64,000 nt of DNA, from contig JAPFFF010000012.1 in the NCBI GenBank assembly GCA_039105265.1, forward strand, positions 2,108,001-2,172,000, in the 5' to 3' direction. Shown here piece by piece: positions 45,401 through 53,001 of the stretch. Positions within the stretch are counted from its first letter, which is position 1. Every line of letters starts with the position of its first letter. Below the pieces are notes generated by a model, which worked only from the letters and a program-made list of their open reading frames with translations, ran no database searches and was not told the DNA's origin. Source of the DNA: Tritrichomonas musculus (lineage: Eukaryota > Parabasalia > Tritrichomonadida > Tritrichomonadidae). Position numbers and translations under genes: made by a program.

Positions 45401-46782
45401 CGGTTAGACAATTGACACTCACAACGAATGATTTAGCATATACATGTGACATTGACGCAGTGAATAAAAGCATTGATTCATTACGTGCTCAACTTGAGTT
45501 GAACGATGAGTCACTTGCTAAAACGTTGAATGACTTTCCAACTGTTGATGAAGTTAACACAGCGTTGGATGAATTAAAAAACAATATGATTAACATGAAT
45601 GATTTATCTAATTATCGATTAAAGACAGATTTGATATATAACGATGCTGTTGATGTGCCATTTGAAAACATACAAGATAGCTCTGGATCGTGGGAAGTCA
45701 AAATAACATTGACTAATGGAATTCACCTTGTTGGAACAATATCAAATAACGATGGCTTTGTCAAAGTGTTTGACTATACATTTGACTATGATGGTGTTAT
45801 TACTGAAGATGGAGTTAATGTCGATGTTGAAATTGATGGAACAACCTATAACTTGATCTATTATAAAAGCGATAGTAATGGTCTATGCTTTTACATCGAT
45901 AATGGGGAAGACTATTTTGATACCAAATTAATATCAGCGGAAAAAATATTGAAGCATGATAAAATAGCATTGAAGAGTGAGATACCAACCAATTATGTTA
46001 CGACATCACAGTTGACATCAACATTGAATGAGTACATGTTGAAGAGTGATATGCCAGATGATTATGTCGTTGTTGATCAGTTGGATGGATATGCATTGAA
46101 GAGTGATATACCATCGGATTATGTATCAACGACTAGCTTAGTGAATACATTGAAGTCGTATGTCAAGTCAAATGAATTACCAACCAATCATGTTACGACA
46201 TCACAGTTAACGTCAACATTGAATGAGTACATGTTGAAGAGTGATATGCCAGATGATTATGTCGTTGTTGATCAGTTGGATGGATATGCATTGAAGAGTG
46301 AGTTACCAAACATTGATGTTAGCAATGTCAGAGCATATGACGATCTATCATATTGTTCTATTGATAAGACATCGTTGACGATAGGTGTTACTGGAACTTT
46401 AAAATTGCCATCGATTCTCCCTTTCGCGGAAGGTGCACATATTGTAGTCGATGCTATATTTGGTGATGGTACTGAACATCTTGACTTCATATTCAAAACC
46501 AATTCCACTACCAGTGATACGCATACAATGATTTACAACGTGAATGGAACTGAAGCTGTAATTAGATATCAAGACTACACGATAAACTGGAATAGCACTA
46601 CTGGTGAGTTCACTATCAAAGGTTTCGTGAAACATAAAGGTAAGAACCCATTAGAATATAGAAACTTACGTGCTGATACCGGTGATCATCATGATTCATT
46701 GGCGTTGAATAGCCAAATCGAACAACTATGGAGTTACATCACAGCGTTAGAAACACGATTAGCTGCATTGGAATCGACGTAA
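39418..46782 (+). CDS. Giant fibre-like Maverick protein (2454 residues)
   Basis: Two related units can be seen. Unit 1 has a domain with LYLYKPSS and SWALTWNGKSW (about 70-125) and the module QQFYEVKPDP / ADNIMTMRRDLN (about 345-385). Unit 2 has YYFYRPSM and TWALTWDGNKWVGD (about 1320-1395), QQFYEVSPNPNSATTLYTDF (about 1615), a hydrophobic glycine-rich run (about 1705-1740) and WCDEEYIPVTEMNF (about 1825). Each unit has a TQ-rich linker (1020-1065; 1805-1815). The C-terminus has repeats (QLTSTLNEYMLKSDMPDDYV, then LDGYALKS), a 64-residue direct repeat near 2190 and 2254, like phage tail-fibre repeats, and a final coiled coil (ALETRLAALEST). A receptor-binding fibre at the capsid vertex is inferred. 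The fossil Maverick at 3748 has a single-unit relative. Confidence 0.8.
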   Translation: MIAPLAAQALSLTDKGYDMRIRNGELKLTRNGKTDDVHINCIYTKNEIDDALQSMQTTIKDNTQFTLNESDQLYLYKPSSISQTSKYYVMTWNIDSNYNIPLDTRFEFNDYLYGHSWALTWNGKSWSGNNVVNLSFAKQSTTTNNNGSPCLIVQHSDYIVKWLSCIETVTGIASSRNDVTVTSTSNVATLLSNHITNWRVAQKDGTIIELNESNSTIKLSSTPKYTINGSSCDAQEFTIKVSNIKSDNLLYLMADITFTVNDKLYVTPLRWDLHPISPLSMSYIHTWNDNPVIESFNYRREAVHSNKVVPEAKANNDINIYIEKQYFEQTPQLADDTFNPFDVMIIQQFYEVKPDPRNCTTLVTDHNVYSSKIIWADNIMTMRRDLNVVGGTVDVLAYDYSTLRAIINGIQEQLRLQAAYNEFTDSIKSGLSIANDILSVLTGFVKMVSALSNLTMSSDNVSINTYRTEDFTYPGLGGDDYPGGKQPISGKFILDMDTNAESHVLKRFIPGQTTIPAAVSSMTATDLVLSALDSLTQIGNATTTLIAGGLTLDRIPAIVDATRTIQQSLHTITDSVRELRRRWRERTNNNTIVDHTITNTDEMELDDIDDDATTTNTPAVRLTHETVTNTSAFSQPLFGDHTIESLSNLSIDELLDLNTYDPIEGPQIGDIMVRRVGDNRFGLIYVTRVNDKGVNKIIYMRRIDNESSTLTSQQLSLRTMRSVNTNSMWSVNDNGTVYTAAQIERMEPDERYQFESSHPEYIFTRNVDNEMGVSWTEVRDMNGSIQAVIDVRIAVRTDVSSDEISIQSPESNITINSHGISIQQGDINATGQDEVHELVANEYNVVVSTHELTPTTDGDVTIPNTTLTLADVEQMDWYERHRLTIENPAIRFRPHDATLNDADEEYTEVLHSNNVIGVIDRRRLNQVSIDGNRITISNPHTSLVLSDSDIAWMRQHDEQQQSTLRGFISNINSRIEEIEHDVEWLLDHPSLTDRYVVCRGQRILVPMVDALLYIPRAIHKSNQPSAQASTQASTQVVTQACTQASTQVVTQDVSAQVVTQDAAQYVTPDAATLANATSILQPIIDWCTSTEDDISLPNDNDQAVSLNSCVNICKSFRDTIKGPLALLSYKVQELESNNQPTTSESDEFAIQEGYPVYYVKHDDITVYSPTVSSESGVDDPVNDPVIIMKITLPTALKNKLTASTSVDVFKIHLRNMLLFDWQGNILNDFIISAKDGKFICPELTHNVARDCCTYSTRKRDDPEIMFATDFNIEPYIRFLNGDIVIHNLLSSDALVSCKPTIKCDIIDATNALKLQRSDTYYFYRPSMIDYDEHVKYTDMFANEQLEYECECYRMVYKIPSTYDIPTNLTFKFSEYCFGNTWALTWDGNKWVGDSIQGRFQSKVISKCKTRDPKEDNYGSTGCMVAVKRDTLNYRAIPEDKTRGLAYSLLNTCRNDGKYEVLIKLRDGRLVNASEYELNIGYSFILNGATMDGYDLVAMSCTYNNYSTSTLKVSDIELLYLDLTLPHQEHTMRLSFTVGEVHNKNDVYDRGYVDLSGALDTVERVAYVWSKTPTQTSNDDGLTSRDIALYLRHDYTDPIDEVNWDPSTNAFEYIIKQQFYEVSPNPNSATTLYTDFNITSSKIITADNITTMRSDLNLVTNNVDVVSYDVKEVQSKVDALGSQMTDQQAKTKYLEKEVDKIDMKANVGIALGAVGCVLGATGIGVAGKALSFATKGVGSAVKSGGRELVNTITKASDVGADVLDDMVGKLTDELPDIGSDIFFGDLVSGATASYAGRPTMSAAATLSVTNSSTQAVTQDEALSRIAQWCDEEYIPVTEMNFSDELDDPSKVAMTLTSTMDMCKRFRHTLKPTIKALANAISDVSVQMDGYVNKNELARNDTIDVVGKVDGKTIQLIAEDPITSGVRKVKLMVRTISEFNDIDYDEQYVTINIVDDAIAEFNGTDTFPAATMSGNVITINNPHNVQVTSITVKENTSVRQLTLTTNDLAYTCDIDAVNKSIDSLRAQLELNDESLAKTLNDFPTVDEVNTALDELKNNMINMNDLSNYRLKTDLIYNDAVDVPFENIQDSSGSWEVKITLTNGIHLVGTISNNDGFVKVFDYTFDYDGVITEDGVNVDVEIDGTTYNLIYYKSDSNGLCFYIDNGEDYFDTKLISAEKILKHDKIALKSEIPTNYVTTSQLTSTLNEYMLKSDMPDDYVVVDQLDGYALKSDIPSDYVSTTSLVNTLKSYVKSNELPTNHVTTSQLTSTLNEYMLKSDMPDDYVVVDQLDGYALKSELPNIDVSNVRAYDDLSYCSIDKTSLTIGVTGTLKLPSILPFAEGAHIVVDAIFGDGTEHLDFIFKTNSTTSDTHTMIYNVNGTEAVIRYQDYTINWNSTTGEFTIKGFVKHKGKNPLEYRNLRADTGDHHDSLALNSQIEQLWSYITALETRLAALEST
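42480..42600 (+). repeat. In-frame 12-bp CTCAAG repeat inside the fibre-like gene
   Basis: ACTCAAGCTAGC, ACTCAAGCGAGC and ACTCAAGTTGTA follow each other with a 12-base period and encode TQAS/TQVV. A shorter run lies near 44852. Confidence 0.85.
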
Positions 46783-46804
46783 AAATAACTCATATGTTTT
46801 TATA

Positions 46805-47200
46805 TACTGCTTGAGCTATCACTTGAGCTATCACTTGAGCTATCATTTAAGCTATCACTTGAGCTATCACTTGAGCTATCACTTGAGTTATCACTTGAGT
46901 TATCACTTGAGCTATCACTTGAGTTATCACTTGAGTTATCACTTAAGTTATCATTTGAGCTATCATTTGAGTTATCACTTGAGTTATCACTTGAGCTATC
47001 ACTTAAGTTATCATTTAAGCTATCACTTGAGCTATCATTTAAGCTATCACTTGAGCTATCATTTGAGTTATCACTTGAGTTATCACTTGAGCTATCACTT
47101 AAGTTATCATTTAAGCTATCACTTGAGTTATCACTTGAGCTATCACTTGAGCTATCACTTAAGTTATCATTTAAGCTATCACTTAAGTTATCATTTAACA
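46805..47200. repeat. 12-bp satellite, CTTGAGCTATCA
   Basis: About 32 copies with alternating C/T variants lie between the convergent ends of the fibre-like gene and the 174-residue gene. The open frames in it on both strands are repeat artefacts. Confidence 0.97.
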
Positions 47201-47719
47201 TACAACAACATACTTCAAACATAAGTGATAAACATTAACGAGATCATTGAACTCTTTATTGTAGACCTGTTTGAAGTCAGTAACAATCTCACCATTATCT
47301 TTGATTATCTTAATGGCGTCTACCTTTTGAATGGGTGATGCTTTACCTACACAACAACCAGGGTTGTCATCAACATATATCTCAACCTCACCATGAGTGA
47401 CTGCCTTGATGATAGCTGCTAATGCTTGCTGTGGTACGATGATAGTGCGCTTACTGATGAGATTGCTGATCAATGCCTTGTCATTGTCAAGTAGTATCTT
47501 AGCATACGTTTCAAGTATGAGTACCTTAACATCAACATCAATGCTATCATGTGGTGTATCAAGTTGAACATCACGTGTGATAACGATATCTTCTTTGCCA
47601 TCATCACGCTTGTTGATGAATATGTTGTTGTTAATATTGTTGTTTGATTGTGCTGCAGCTGCTGGCTCAAGACTGACGTTTGCATTTACACCATTGTTTA
47701 ATGGTCGCTTCTTAATCAT
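47195..47719 (-). CDS. Maverick protein of unknown function (174 residues)
   Basis: The start is in AAATCAAATGATT with GTTTTTGTTT upstream, the usual context. The product begins MIKKRPLNNGVNANVS and has a low-complexity N-terminal third with polyasparagine. A compact, strand- and helix-rich region follows (ILETYAKILLDNDKALISNL, IIVPQQALAAIIKA). The stop falls within the end of the satellite. No family is recognised. Confidence 0.65.
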   Translation of the reverse strand: MIKKRPLNNGVNANVSLEPAAAAQSNNNINNNIFINKRDDGKEDIVITRDVQLDTPHDSIDVDVKVLILETYAKILLDNDKALISNLISKRTIIVPQQALAAIIKAVTHGEVEIYVDDNPGCCVGKASPIQKVDAIKIIKDNGEIVTDFKQVYNKEFNDLVNVYHLCLKYVVVC

Positions 47720-47774
47720 TTGATTTAAACAAAAACATTTTTACTCACCACCTTCAGCTGTTGTATGTAAGCTG

Positions 47775-48160
47775 TGTGATGTAATGCATAGCTGGCCGAG
47801 GTGATATGTTAGGTGATACACTAAGCGATACATTGAGTGATACCCGAGGTGATATGTTAGGTGATACACTAAGCGATACCCGAGTGATACATTAGGTGAT
47901 ATGTTAGGTGATACACTAAGCGATGCATTGAGTGATACATTAAGCGATACCCGAGTGATACATTGACTGAGCATTGAGTGATACATTGAATGATACATTG
48001 ACTGAGCATTAAGTGATACATTGACTGAGCATTGAGTGATACATTGACTGAGCATTGACTAATACCCGAATGATACATTGACTGAGCATTGAGTGATACA
48101 TTGACTGAGCATTGAGTGATACATTGAATGATACATTAGGTGATATGTTAGGTGATACCC
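47775..48160. repeat. Imperfect tandem repeats with GTGATACATT
   Basis: Units such as GAGTGATACATTGACTGAGC and GGTGATATGTTAGGTGATAC alternate in no fixed order. The minus-strand frames here (for example 47741-48055) are repetitive and are rejected as genes. Confidence 0.9.
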
Positions 48161-48162
48161 GG

Positions 48163-48213
48163 CTGGCTCTGCCAGAACCCTGACTATGTCAGGCTTAACC
48201 CCTTGTGGGTTAA
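48163..48213. repeat. Cluster of three small hairpins
   Basis: CTGGC-TCT-GCCAG (48163-48175), CTGAC-TAT-GTCAG (48180-48192) and TTAACCC-CTTGT-GGGTTAA (48195-48213) stand in a row. The same 5-bp-stem, 3-base-loop design recurs at 39926, 44789, 44806 and 51206. Confidence 0.9.
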
Positions 48214-48242
48214 CGTTCAGCATAGCTGCCCGAGGCAAGCAC

Positions 48243-48431
48243 TTAATATGAGTTGACGTCATCCTTATACAATATCAATTGCTTAGCATTAACCTTATTA
48301 GCTTTACCATCAACTGTTGATAGGTTCTCTTTGTGATGTGTAGCTGGGTGCTGGAACTTAGGTTGTGTGATGGGTTGTTGCTTAGTTACATGTTGTTTGT
48401 GCGACATGACTTGAACACTATGTGATGACAT
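48243..48431 (-). CDS. Small histidine- and glutamine-rich Maverick protein (62 residues)
   Basis: The start chosen is the ATG in TTCAAATGTC, with GTTTTTATT before it; the longer frame starts at 48449. The product begins MSSHSVQVMSHKQHVTKQQP and is basic and hydrophilic, rich in histidine, glutamine and lysine, with no domain I can name. The consistent start context is the main reason to accept it as a gene. Confidence 0.5.
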   Translation of the reverse strand: MSSHSVQVMSHKQHVTKQQPITQPKFQHPATHHKENLSTVDGKANKVNAKQLILYKDDVNSY

Positions 48432-48452
48432 TTGAATAAAAACAAACATCGA

Positions 48453-49055
48453 TTAAAGATCGTACTGACGTTTAAACTTGTTAATGCATACCCCTACTAG
48501 TTTATTATTAATGTCTTTGCAATAAACCATTTGACATCCATCCTTTGTTACATTGATATGAAGCCTTCGATATAGCTCATCAGATACCTTACCGTAGAAC
48601 ACATCTTCATCATTAGCATCATCATGGTAATAGTAATATCGAGTTGAATCAAAATATCGCATACCATTTTTGGTTTCATATGTGTCAATCACAATTGAAT
48701 CATTAGGTATGTCATCAAAATACTCATACTTAATATGGCCACGACCTGTTATGTTAAGCTTATTCTCTGCAGATGTAACCCAACGTAAGTTAGTCAGATG
48801 ATAATCTGTTCTATCTTTATTAATATGGTCTACTTCAATCTTGTTATTTGAATCATCATTATCAATCCATTGTAATGCTATAATACGATGCTTTTTGTAT
48901 GTTAATCTATTCAAATGTAATTGCGGATAACCATTAGACATTGATTCAGATACAACCTTATGGTTATCCCTACGTCTGACTTGATATGGGTATTCAATAC
49001 AGATCTCATATGATGAATCAACTTTAAGTGTTTCCCAATGCTGTTCAATAGTCAT
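48453..49055 (-). CDS. HNH endonuclease of NUMOD4/HNH type (200 residues)
   Basis: The start chosen is the ATG in TGCAAATGACT; one two codons earlier (49061) is possible. The N-terminus YEICIEYPYQVRRRDNHKVV resembles the NUMOD4 DNA-recognition motif. HLNRLTYKKHRIIALQWI then VDHINKDRTDYHLTNLRWVT and AENK match the HNH_3 nuclease fold, with D and H of VDH and the N of NL as active-site candidates. The C-terminal 100 residues are not recognised. Such enzymes cut DNA and often move as free-standing homing genes. It has the start signal of its neighbours, so it is well settled in the element. Confidence 0.82.
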   Translation of the reverse strand: MTIEQHWETLKVDSSYEICIEYPYQVRRRDNHKVVSESMSNGYPQLHLNRLTYKKHRIIALQWIDNDDSNNKIEVDHINKDRTDYHLTNLRWVTSAENKLNITGRGHIKYEYFDDIPNDSIVIDTYETKNGMRYFDSTRYYYYHDDANDEDVFYGKVSDELYRRLHINVTKDGCQMVYCKDINNKLVGVCINKFKRQYDL

Positions 49056-49105
49056 TTGCATGAAGTCAAAAATGATAATATAAATTAGTTACACATTAAC
49101 ATGTA

Positions 49106-50716
49106 TTAACGACTTGTAATATCGTAACTGCCCATCTCAACAACAGGTGGCATACCATTGGGTTGAACATGAATTGATATAACGGTGTCTTGTAACAATG
49201 CCATTAATGGTGGTGTTGTGTTGTCGACATATGTGTTTGCTACATCACCATTGTCATCAATATTACGTACTTGAGCTGGTAAGTCACATACTATTTCATA
49301 TGTGATTGGCGTGTTTGATGTTTGACCTTGTTGGAAGGTGTTATCTGTCTCAGTTGGTAACCCAATGAAGAATGATGTACGATCATAACTGACTCTACCA
49401 AGTGATTCATTATAAGGTCGTGTATTAACTAATGATTGAACGACCTCTTTATTAAAACCTGTTTGTGCACCGTTAACATTCATAGCGTTCTGACATAGTT
49501 CAATGAACATCGGATCACTACCATTTGTTGCAAATGGAATGGTTGGTACTACGCCATAACCACCACATCGCAGTTGGAAGTTGGTAAACAGTGGATTCTT
49601 AAATACAGTATGCTGTGTTGCATTAAATGGAAATAGAAAGAAGATTGAATCAACAAATCGTGGTGTGATTGTTTGAGTCGACGAACAATGACCAGCAGTT
49701 AATTGCTTACTCATCGTTGTGAATGTAAGTATCTGCGTTGGAAAGATGAGTTCCTGTTGCGTGTAACGTTGAACAAGCGCTTGATATATATCGTTGTCAA
49801 TGCCGAAGTTAGGTATGACACTATAGCAATCAGTAACTTCATATGTTCGACTTGGTATGAATGTAGTGACGTCTGCAGTAAGCCGATGAGCACCTCCACT
49901 ACCACGCCAGATAGTGCATTGACTGCCAGCTTGAGTAAACTCATTAGTGATTGGTGGAAATTCAGTTAATGCTTTGTAATTGACTATATCATTAACCAAC
50001 TCATCTGATATACCAACTGGACAATATACAAGACCCTGTACACCAAACATAATCTTGAGTTCAAGCTTGCCAGCGAATGCAGGTAGATATTTGATGTTAC
50101 TCAATGGTAAGAACCTTCGCAAGTCAATCTTAAGTGGTATGATGATGTTATCAATATTATTAGCACCATTAACAAGATTAATGAAGCAACCACAACGTGC
50201 TTGATCAAATTTACGTTTGAATATATCCTTATGACGGGCTTTAGAATAGATATCACCTCGTTTACTTGCTTCGTTATCACCACATGCAGTTAAGAATGAT
50301 TCTTCTGGACCGAAGTTTTGAGTGTAAATTGATATGCCATTAGCGAGGATCTCATATTTTTCAACAGCATCCATAGCATCTTTAAAGCCAACCCATAGAC
50401 CATTAAAACGATGGTTATCAATATCACTTACGTCAGCTTGTAATGCAATCGATAACGTACCACTAAGTTTCATCTGTGCTTTGATGAAGCCATTATATAT
50501 ATCTGCAGTGTTATCACATGTTGGACTGATAATGAATGTGGTGAATGACCCTGCATGGATAGGTGCAGATGGACTGTATGAAGCTTGTGCATCGATGACG
50601 TACTTCTTATTGGTATCTGACATGGCGATTGCATTATCAACTACATCAAAGTAGCTTGCAACTTGAGTGTTAACTTCAGCTGATGTCTTGTGTAGGACTT
50701 CTGCGTTGAATGTCAT
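49106..50716 (-). CDS. Major capsid protein, double jelly-roll type (536 residues)
   Basis: Length, position before the small virion proteins and ATPase, and strand-rich sequence with few charged helices match the Polinton hexon-like major capsid protein, which forms the pseudo-hexagonal capsid surface. Supporting stretches are SAPIHAGSFTTFIISPTC and NIIIPLKIDLRRFLPL with LKIMFGV, which are usual at the end of the first jelly roll, and IFFLFPFNATQHTVFKNPLF in the second. The start is in TCCAAATGAC. No motif is decisive on its own, so the call rests on the overall pattern and gene order. Confidence 0.8.
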   Translation of the reverse strand: MTFNAEVLHKTSAEVNTQVASYFDVVDNAIAMSDTNKKYVIDAQASYSPSAPIHAGSFTTFIISPTCDNTADIYNGFIKAQMKLSGTLSIALQADVSDIDNHRFNGLWVGFKDAMDAVEKYEILANGISIYTQNFGPEESFLTACGDNEASKRGDIYSKARHKDIFKRKFDQARCGCFINLVNGANNIDNIIIPLKIDLRRFLPLSNIKYLPAFAGKLELKIMFGVQGLVYCPVGISDELVNDIVNYKALTEFPPITNEFTQAGSQCTIWRGSGGAHRLTADVTTFIPSRTYEVTDCYSVIPNFGIDNDIYQALVQRYTQQELIFPTQILTFTTMSKQLTAGHCSSTQTITPRFVDSIFFLFPFNATQHTVFKNPLFTNFQLRCGGYGVVPTIPFATNGSDPMFIELCQNAMNVNGAQTGFNKEVVQSLVNTRPYNESLGRVSYDRTSFFIGLPTETDNTFQQGQTSNTPITYEIVCDLPAQVRNIDDNGDVANTYVDNTTPPLMALLQDTVISIHVQPNGMPPVVEMGSYDITSR

Positions 50717-50751
50717 TTGGATGTATTAAAAATACGAATGTATTACATAAG

Positions 50752-51455
50752 CTATCGTCGAATGCGCGATCTAAACGATGGTGTTGATTCAATGACATCA
50801 GGTGGTTCTTGTGGTGGGTCATGAGATGGGTCATGTGGTGATTCATATGGTGGGTCATGTATATCATCAGTTGGTAATAGATCAGGTACGTACTTACTTC
50901 GTATGCGTGGCTTTGATAGTTCCTTATTAACGACATGCTTGATGTATTGCTTTTGTTCACGCTTGAATCTATCGTTACGTAGCTCTTCACCTAATGAACG
51001 TAGCTGTTCAAGTATCTCTAAGTTAATGGTTGTATCATGTGTGGCAACTTGATGTGGTATTGATGTAGTACGTTGAGTAGCGTGTTGTTTGATTCTATTA
51101 GGTAGACGTGTTGGTGTATGCATAGGTTGTGCTTCTTCATGTTGTGATGATGGTTCATCGATGCAGTTATCATTGAGGCAAACACTTGAGTCAGCATTGG
51201 AGTTACTGGCTTTGCCAGCAGCTGCATCTCTAATGCAGTTAGCACTTGAGTTAGCATTTGAATTGCTACTTGATTCAAGCATACCATTGAGGTTGTCTGA
51301 TGATTTATCCCTATGAATGAGTGGTTGCTTTCGTTGTTTAACAATGTACTTGCCCTCTTCTTAGTAGGGAACACTTCATATTGTTCATCGTCAATGCCTT
51401 GCAACCAACGTTGAATGATCTGATTGCGCTTCATGCCAGTAACATATTTGGACAT
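50752..51455 (-). CDS. Region of two overlapping frames for small Maverick proteins
   Basis: Two minus-strand frames overlap. One (50752-51282) is serine/asparagine-rich at its start and carries a charged helix (LEQLRSLGEELRNDRFKREQ), then a proline/aspartate-rich tail (DPPYESPHDPSHDPPQEPP). The other (51018-51455) starts in TTTCAAATGTC with MSKYVTGMKRNQIIQRWLQG and becomes low-complexity. The region also contains CTTGAGTTAGCA-type repeats and a small hairpin. I do not resolve which frame is used along its length; the region may be broken about once. The tail composition suggests a virion or scaffold-like protein, unproven. Confidence 0.45.
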
Positions 51456-51488
51456 TTGAAATACACAAAAATAAAAAGTCAATATTGT

Positions 51489-51704
51489 TTACTTACGTGA
51501 TGATTTACGTTTATTATATGACTTTGATTTGTGACTATTGCTTGACCTTACATATGGTGTCGTTACATCATGTGTGTTAGTGTTAGCGTGATATTGTTTG
51601 GTATTTGATCTAGGTCTAGTTATTTCATTGTACATCGTACCAGGTCCAGATACGATAACTGATTGACTTGATCGATATGCGTTAGTTCTTGTGTTGAAAC
51701 TCAT
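51489..51704 (-). CDS. Small basic Maverick protein (71 residues)
   Basis: The product begins MSFNTRTNAYRSSQSV and ends KSKSYNKRKSSRK, strongly basic and serine-rich. The start is in TGTAAATGAG, and it follows the pVI-like gene by 10 bases. A DNA-binding core protein of the capsid would suit the composition and position, but this is inference. Confidence 0.55.
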   Translation of the reverse strand: MSFNTRTNAYRSSQSVIVSGPGTMYNEITRPRSNTKQYHANTNTHDVTTPYVRSSNSHKSKSYNKRKSSRK

Positions 51705-51714
51705 TTACACATCG

Positions 51715-52119
51715 TTAAACACCTCTAAATGATATTGTATTGTGTGTTTTCTTACGTGAGTCAGCTGCTGCTTGTGCTGATGGCGATCCACTTGGTTTCA
51801 ACTCACCATGTGCAAACTGTTCACTGATTTTAACTAGCTTATCTGTGACCGACCCCTTTGGCATGTGACTGAATATATTAGCACCTGCTGTAGTGATTGC
51901 ACCTAGCGTTGGATTGAATGCTGTTGCAAATGGTGTGATAGCATGTAGTATATTGCCAACTGCTTTAGGGTTGTTCATAGCATAGTTCTTTGCACCAATC
52001 AATCCCTTCTTAGTGGCACTCCATATGTGGTGAGCTACGTTCTTTGCACCTGTCAATCCTTGATGAATATCGCTTTTTAATCTGTTCCATCCACTGGTAA
52101 TGAAATTTTTGAATCCCAT
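51715..52119 (-). CDS. pVI-like minor virion protein (134 residues)
   Basis: The N-terminus MGFKNFITSGWNRLKSDIHQ is an amphipathic helix rich in G, W and K. It is followed by a GLTGAKN / GLIGAKN repeat and a hydrophobic middle (AITPFATAFNPTLGAITTAG). This resembles adenovirus protein VI and its Polinton counterparts, which lie inside the capsid and disrupt membranes on entry. Placement between the capsid gene and the ATPase fits. There is no signal peptide. Confidence 0.6.
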   Translation of the reverse strand: MGFKNFITSGWNRLKSDIHQGLTGAKNVAHHIWSATKKGLIGAKNYAMNNPKAVGNILHAITPFATAFNPTLGAITTAGANIFSHMPKGSVTDKLVKISEQFAHGELKPSGSPSAQAAADSRKKTHNTISFRGV

Positions 52120-52131
52120 GTTTGTAATTCG

Positions 52132-52995
52132 TTAAACTTCAAAGTGTGATTGATTCGCAACGATGTTGATTATGAATTTATCATGCTGGCCTTTATGATT
52201 GAGGTATGCTTCTGTAGTTGATTTAATGTCAAGATTGTTAGGTGTTTGCTGTAGCATTGATGTGAAATCCTCTTTACTGAAGCCACTATAACATATGATG
52301 TCAGTAGCTAAACGTTTAACGTTGAGATGAACGAATCGAAGTGTTTGCACTGCTATGATACAGGTTAAGTTGTAGTGACGTGTCTTAGTTAGTAAACGAC
52401 ATAGTTCACTGTTGCCATTCTTAAGTAGTGGTGATCCAGCTGCATCATCAAGAACCAGCAGTGTGTTGTATGGGTATGAAGCTGTTTGATATTTAACTAG
52501 CTTATTTGCTATGTATGCAATCCTATCTTCAATCTCACTTAACGAATGCTTTGAAATGATTCTTGCCATCTCCTCATTGGTGTCAACCATTTTTGATAAC
52601 ACATGTTTAACCATAGCATAGTACTTGAGCTTACGTTTGAGATGACGCTTGAGATATGGCAATAGATGTTCTTCTTTGATATATTCAATGGGTGTCTTAA
52701 CGTTTTTGGATAGTACTTCAGCTGTCTTATCAAGTTTGCCCGACGTTGAACAGAAGATGATCTTACTATAGTATGGCTTAGCGAATAGTCGTTCAGTTAT
52801 CATGATGTGTGACCATATCCAGAATGATTTACCAGCGCCCATCTTACCAATTAAAAAGTAGATACCATTTGATGAGAATGGATACTCTTCACTTAGTGGT
52901 TTAATCAATGCCATCTCAATATCACGTTGGTTTTTACGTAACGACTCTTGAATAAGATGCTTAACTTCATTCATAACGTTTTTATGTTGACTCAT
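52132..52995 (-). CDS. Genome-packaging ATPase, FtsK/A32-like (287 residues)
   Basis: It drives DNA into the capsid with ATP. Walker A is GKMGAGKS (50-57), and Walker B is TLLVLDDAAGS with D183/D184. The following LCRLLTKTRHYNLTCIIAVQ holds the conserved arginine and the sensor-like Q typical of A32-like ATPases of Polintons and large DNA viruses. Length is as expected. The start is in ATATCAAATGAG. It stands between the pVI-like gene and the integrase. Confidence 0.93.
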   Translation of the reverse strand: MSQHKNVMNEVKHLIQESLRKNQRDIEMALIKPLSEEYPFSSNGIYFLIGKMGAGKSFWIWSHIMITERLFAKPYYSKIIFCSTSGKLDKTAEVLSKNVKTPIEYIKEEHLLPYLKRHLKRKLKYYAMVKHVLSKMVDTNEEMARIISKHSLSEIEDRIAYIANKLVKYQTASYPYNTLLVLDDAAGSPLLKNGNSELCRLLTKTRHYNLTCIIAVQTLRFVHLNVKRLATDIICYSGFSKEDFTSMLQQTPNNLDIKSTTEAYLNHKGQHDKFIINIVANQSHFEV

Positions 52996-53001
52996 TTGAT
53001 A

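Noticed and set aside
46800-47224. Open frames of YHLS and SDSS/NDNS repeats
   Set aside because: Same artefact of a 12-bp satellite between two convergent genes.
37555-48160. Possible CRISPR-like arrays in the Maverick
   Set aside because: Units are 10-23 bp without unique spacers, and the genome is eukaryotic.
47741-48262. Overlapping minus-strand frames in the GTGATACATT repeats
   Set aside because: Repetitive in all frames, without the CAAATG start context.
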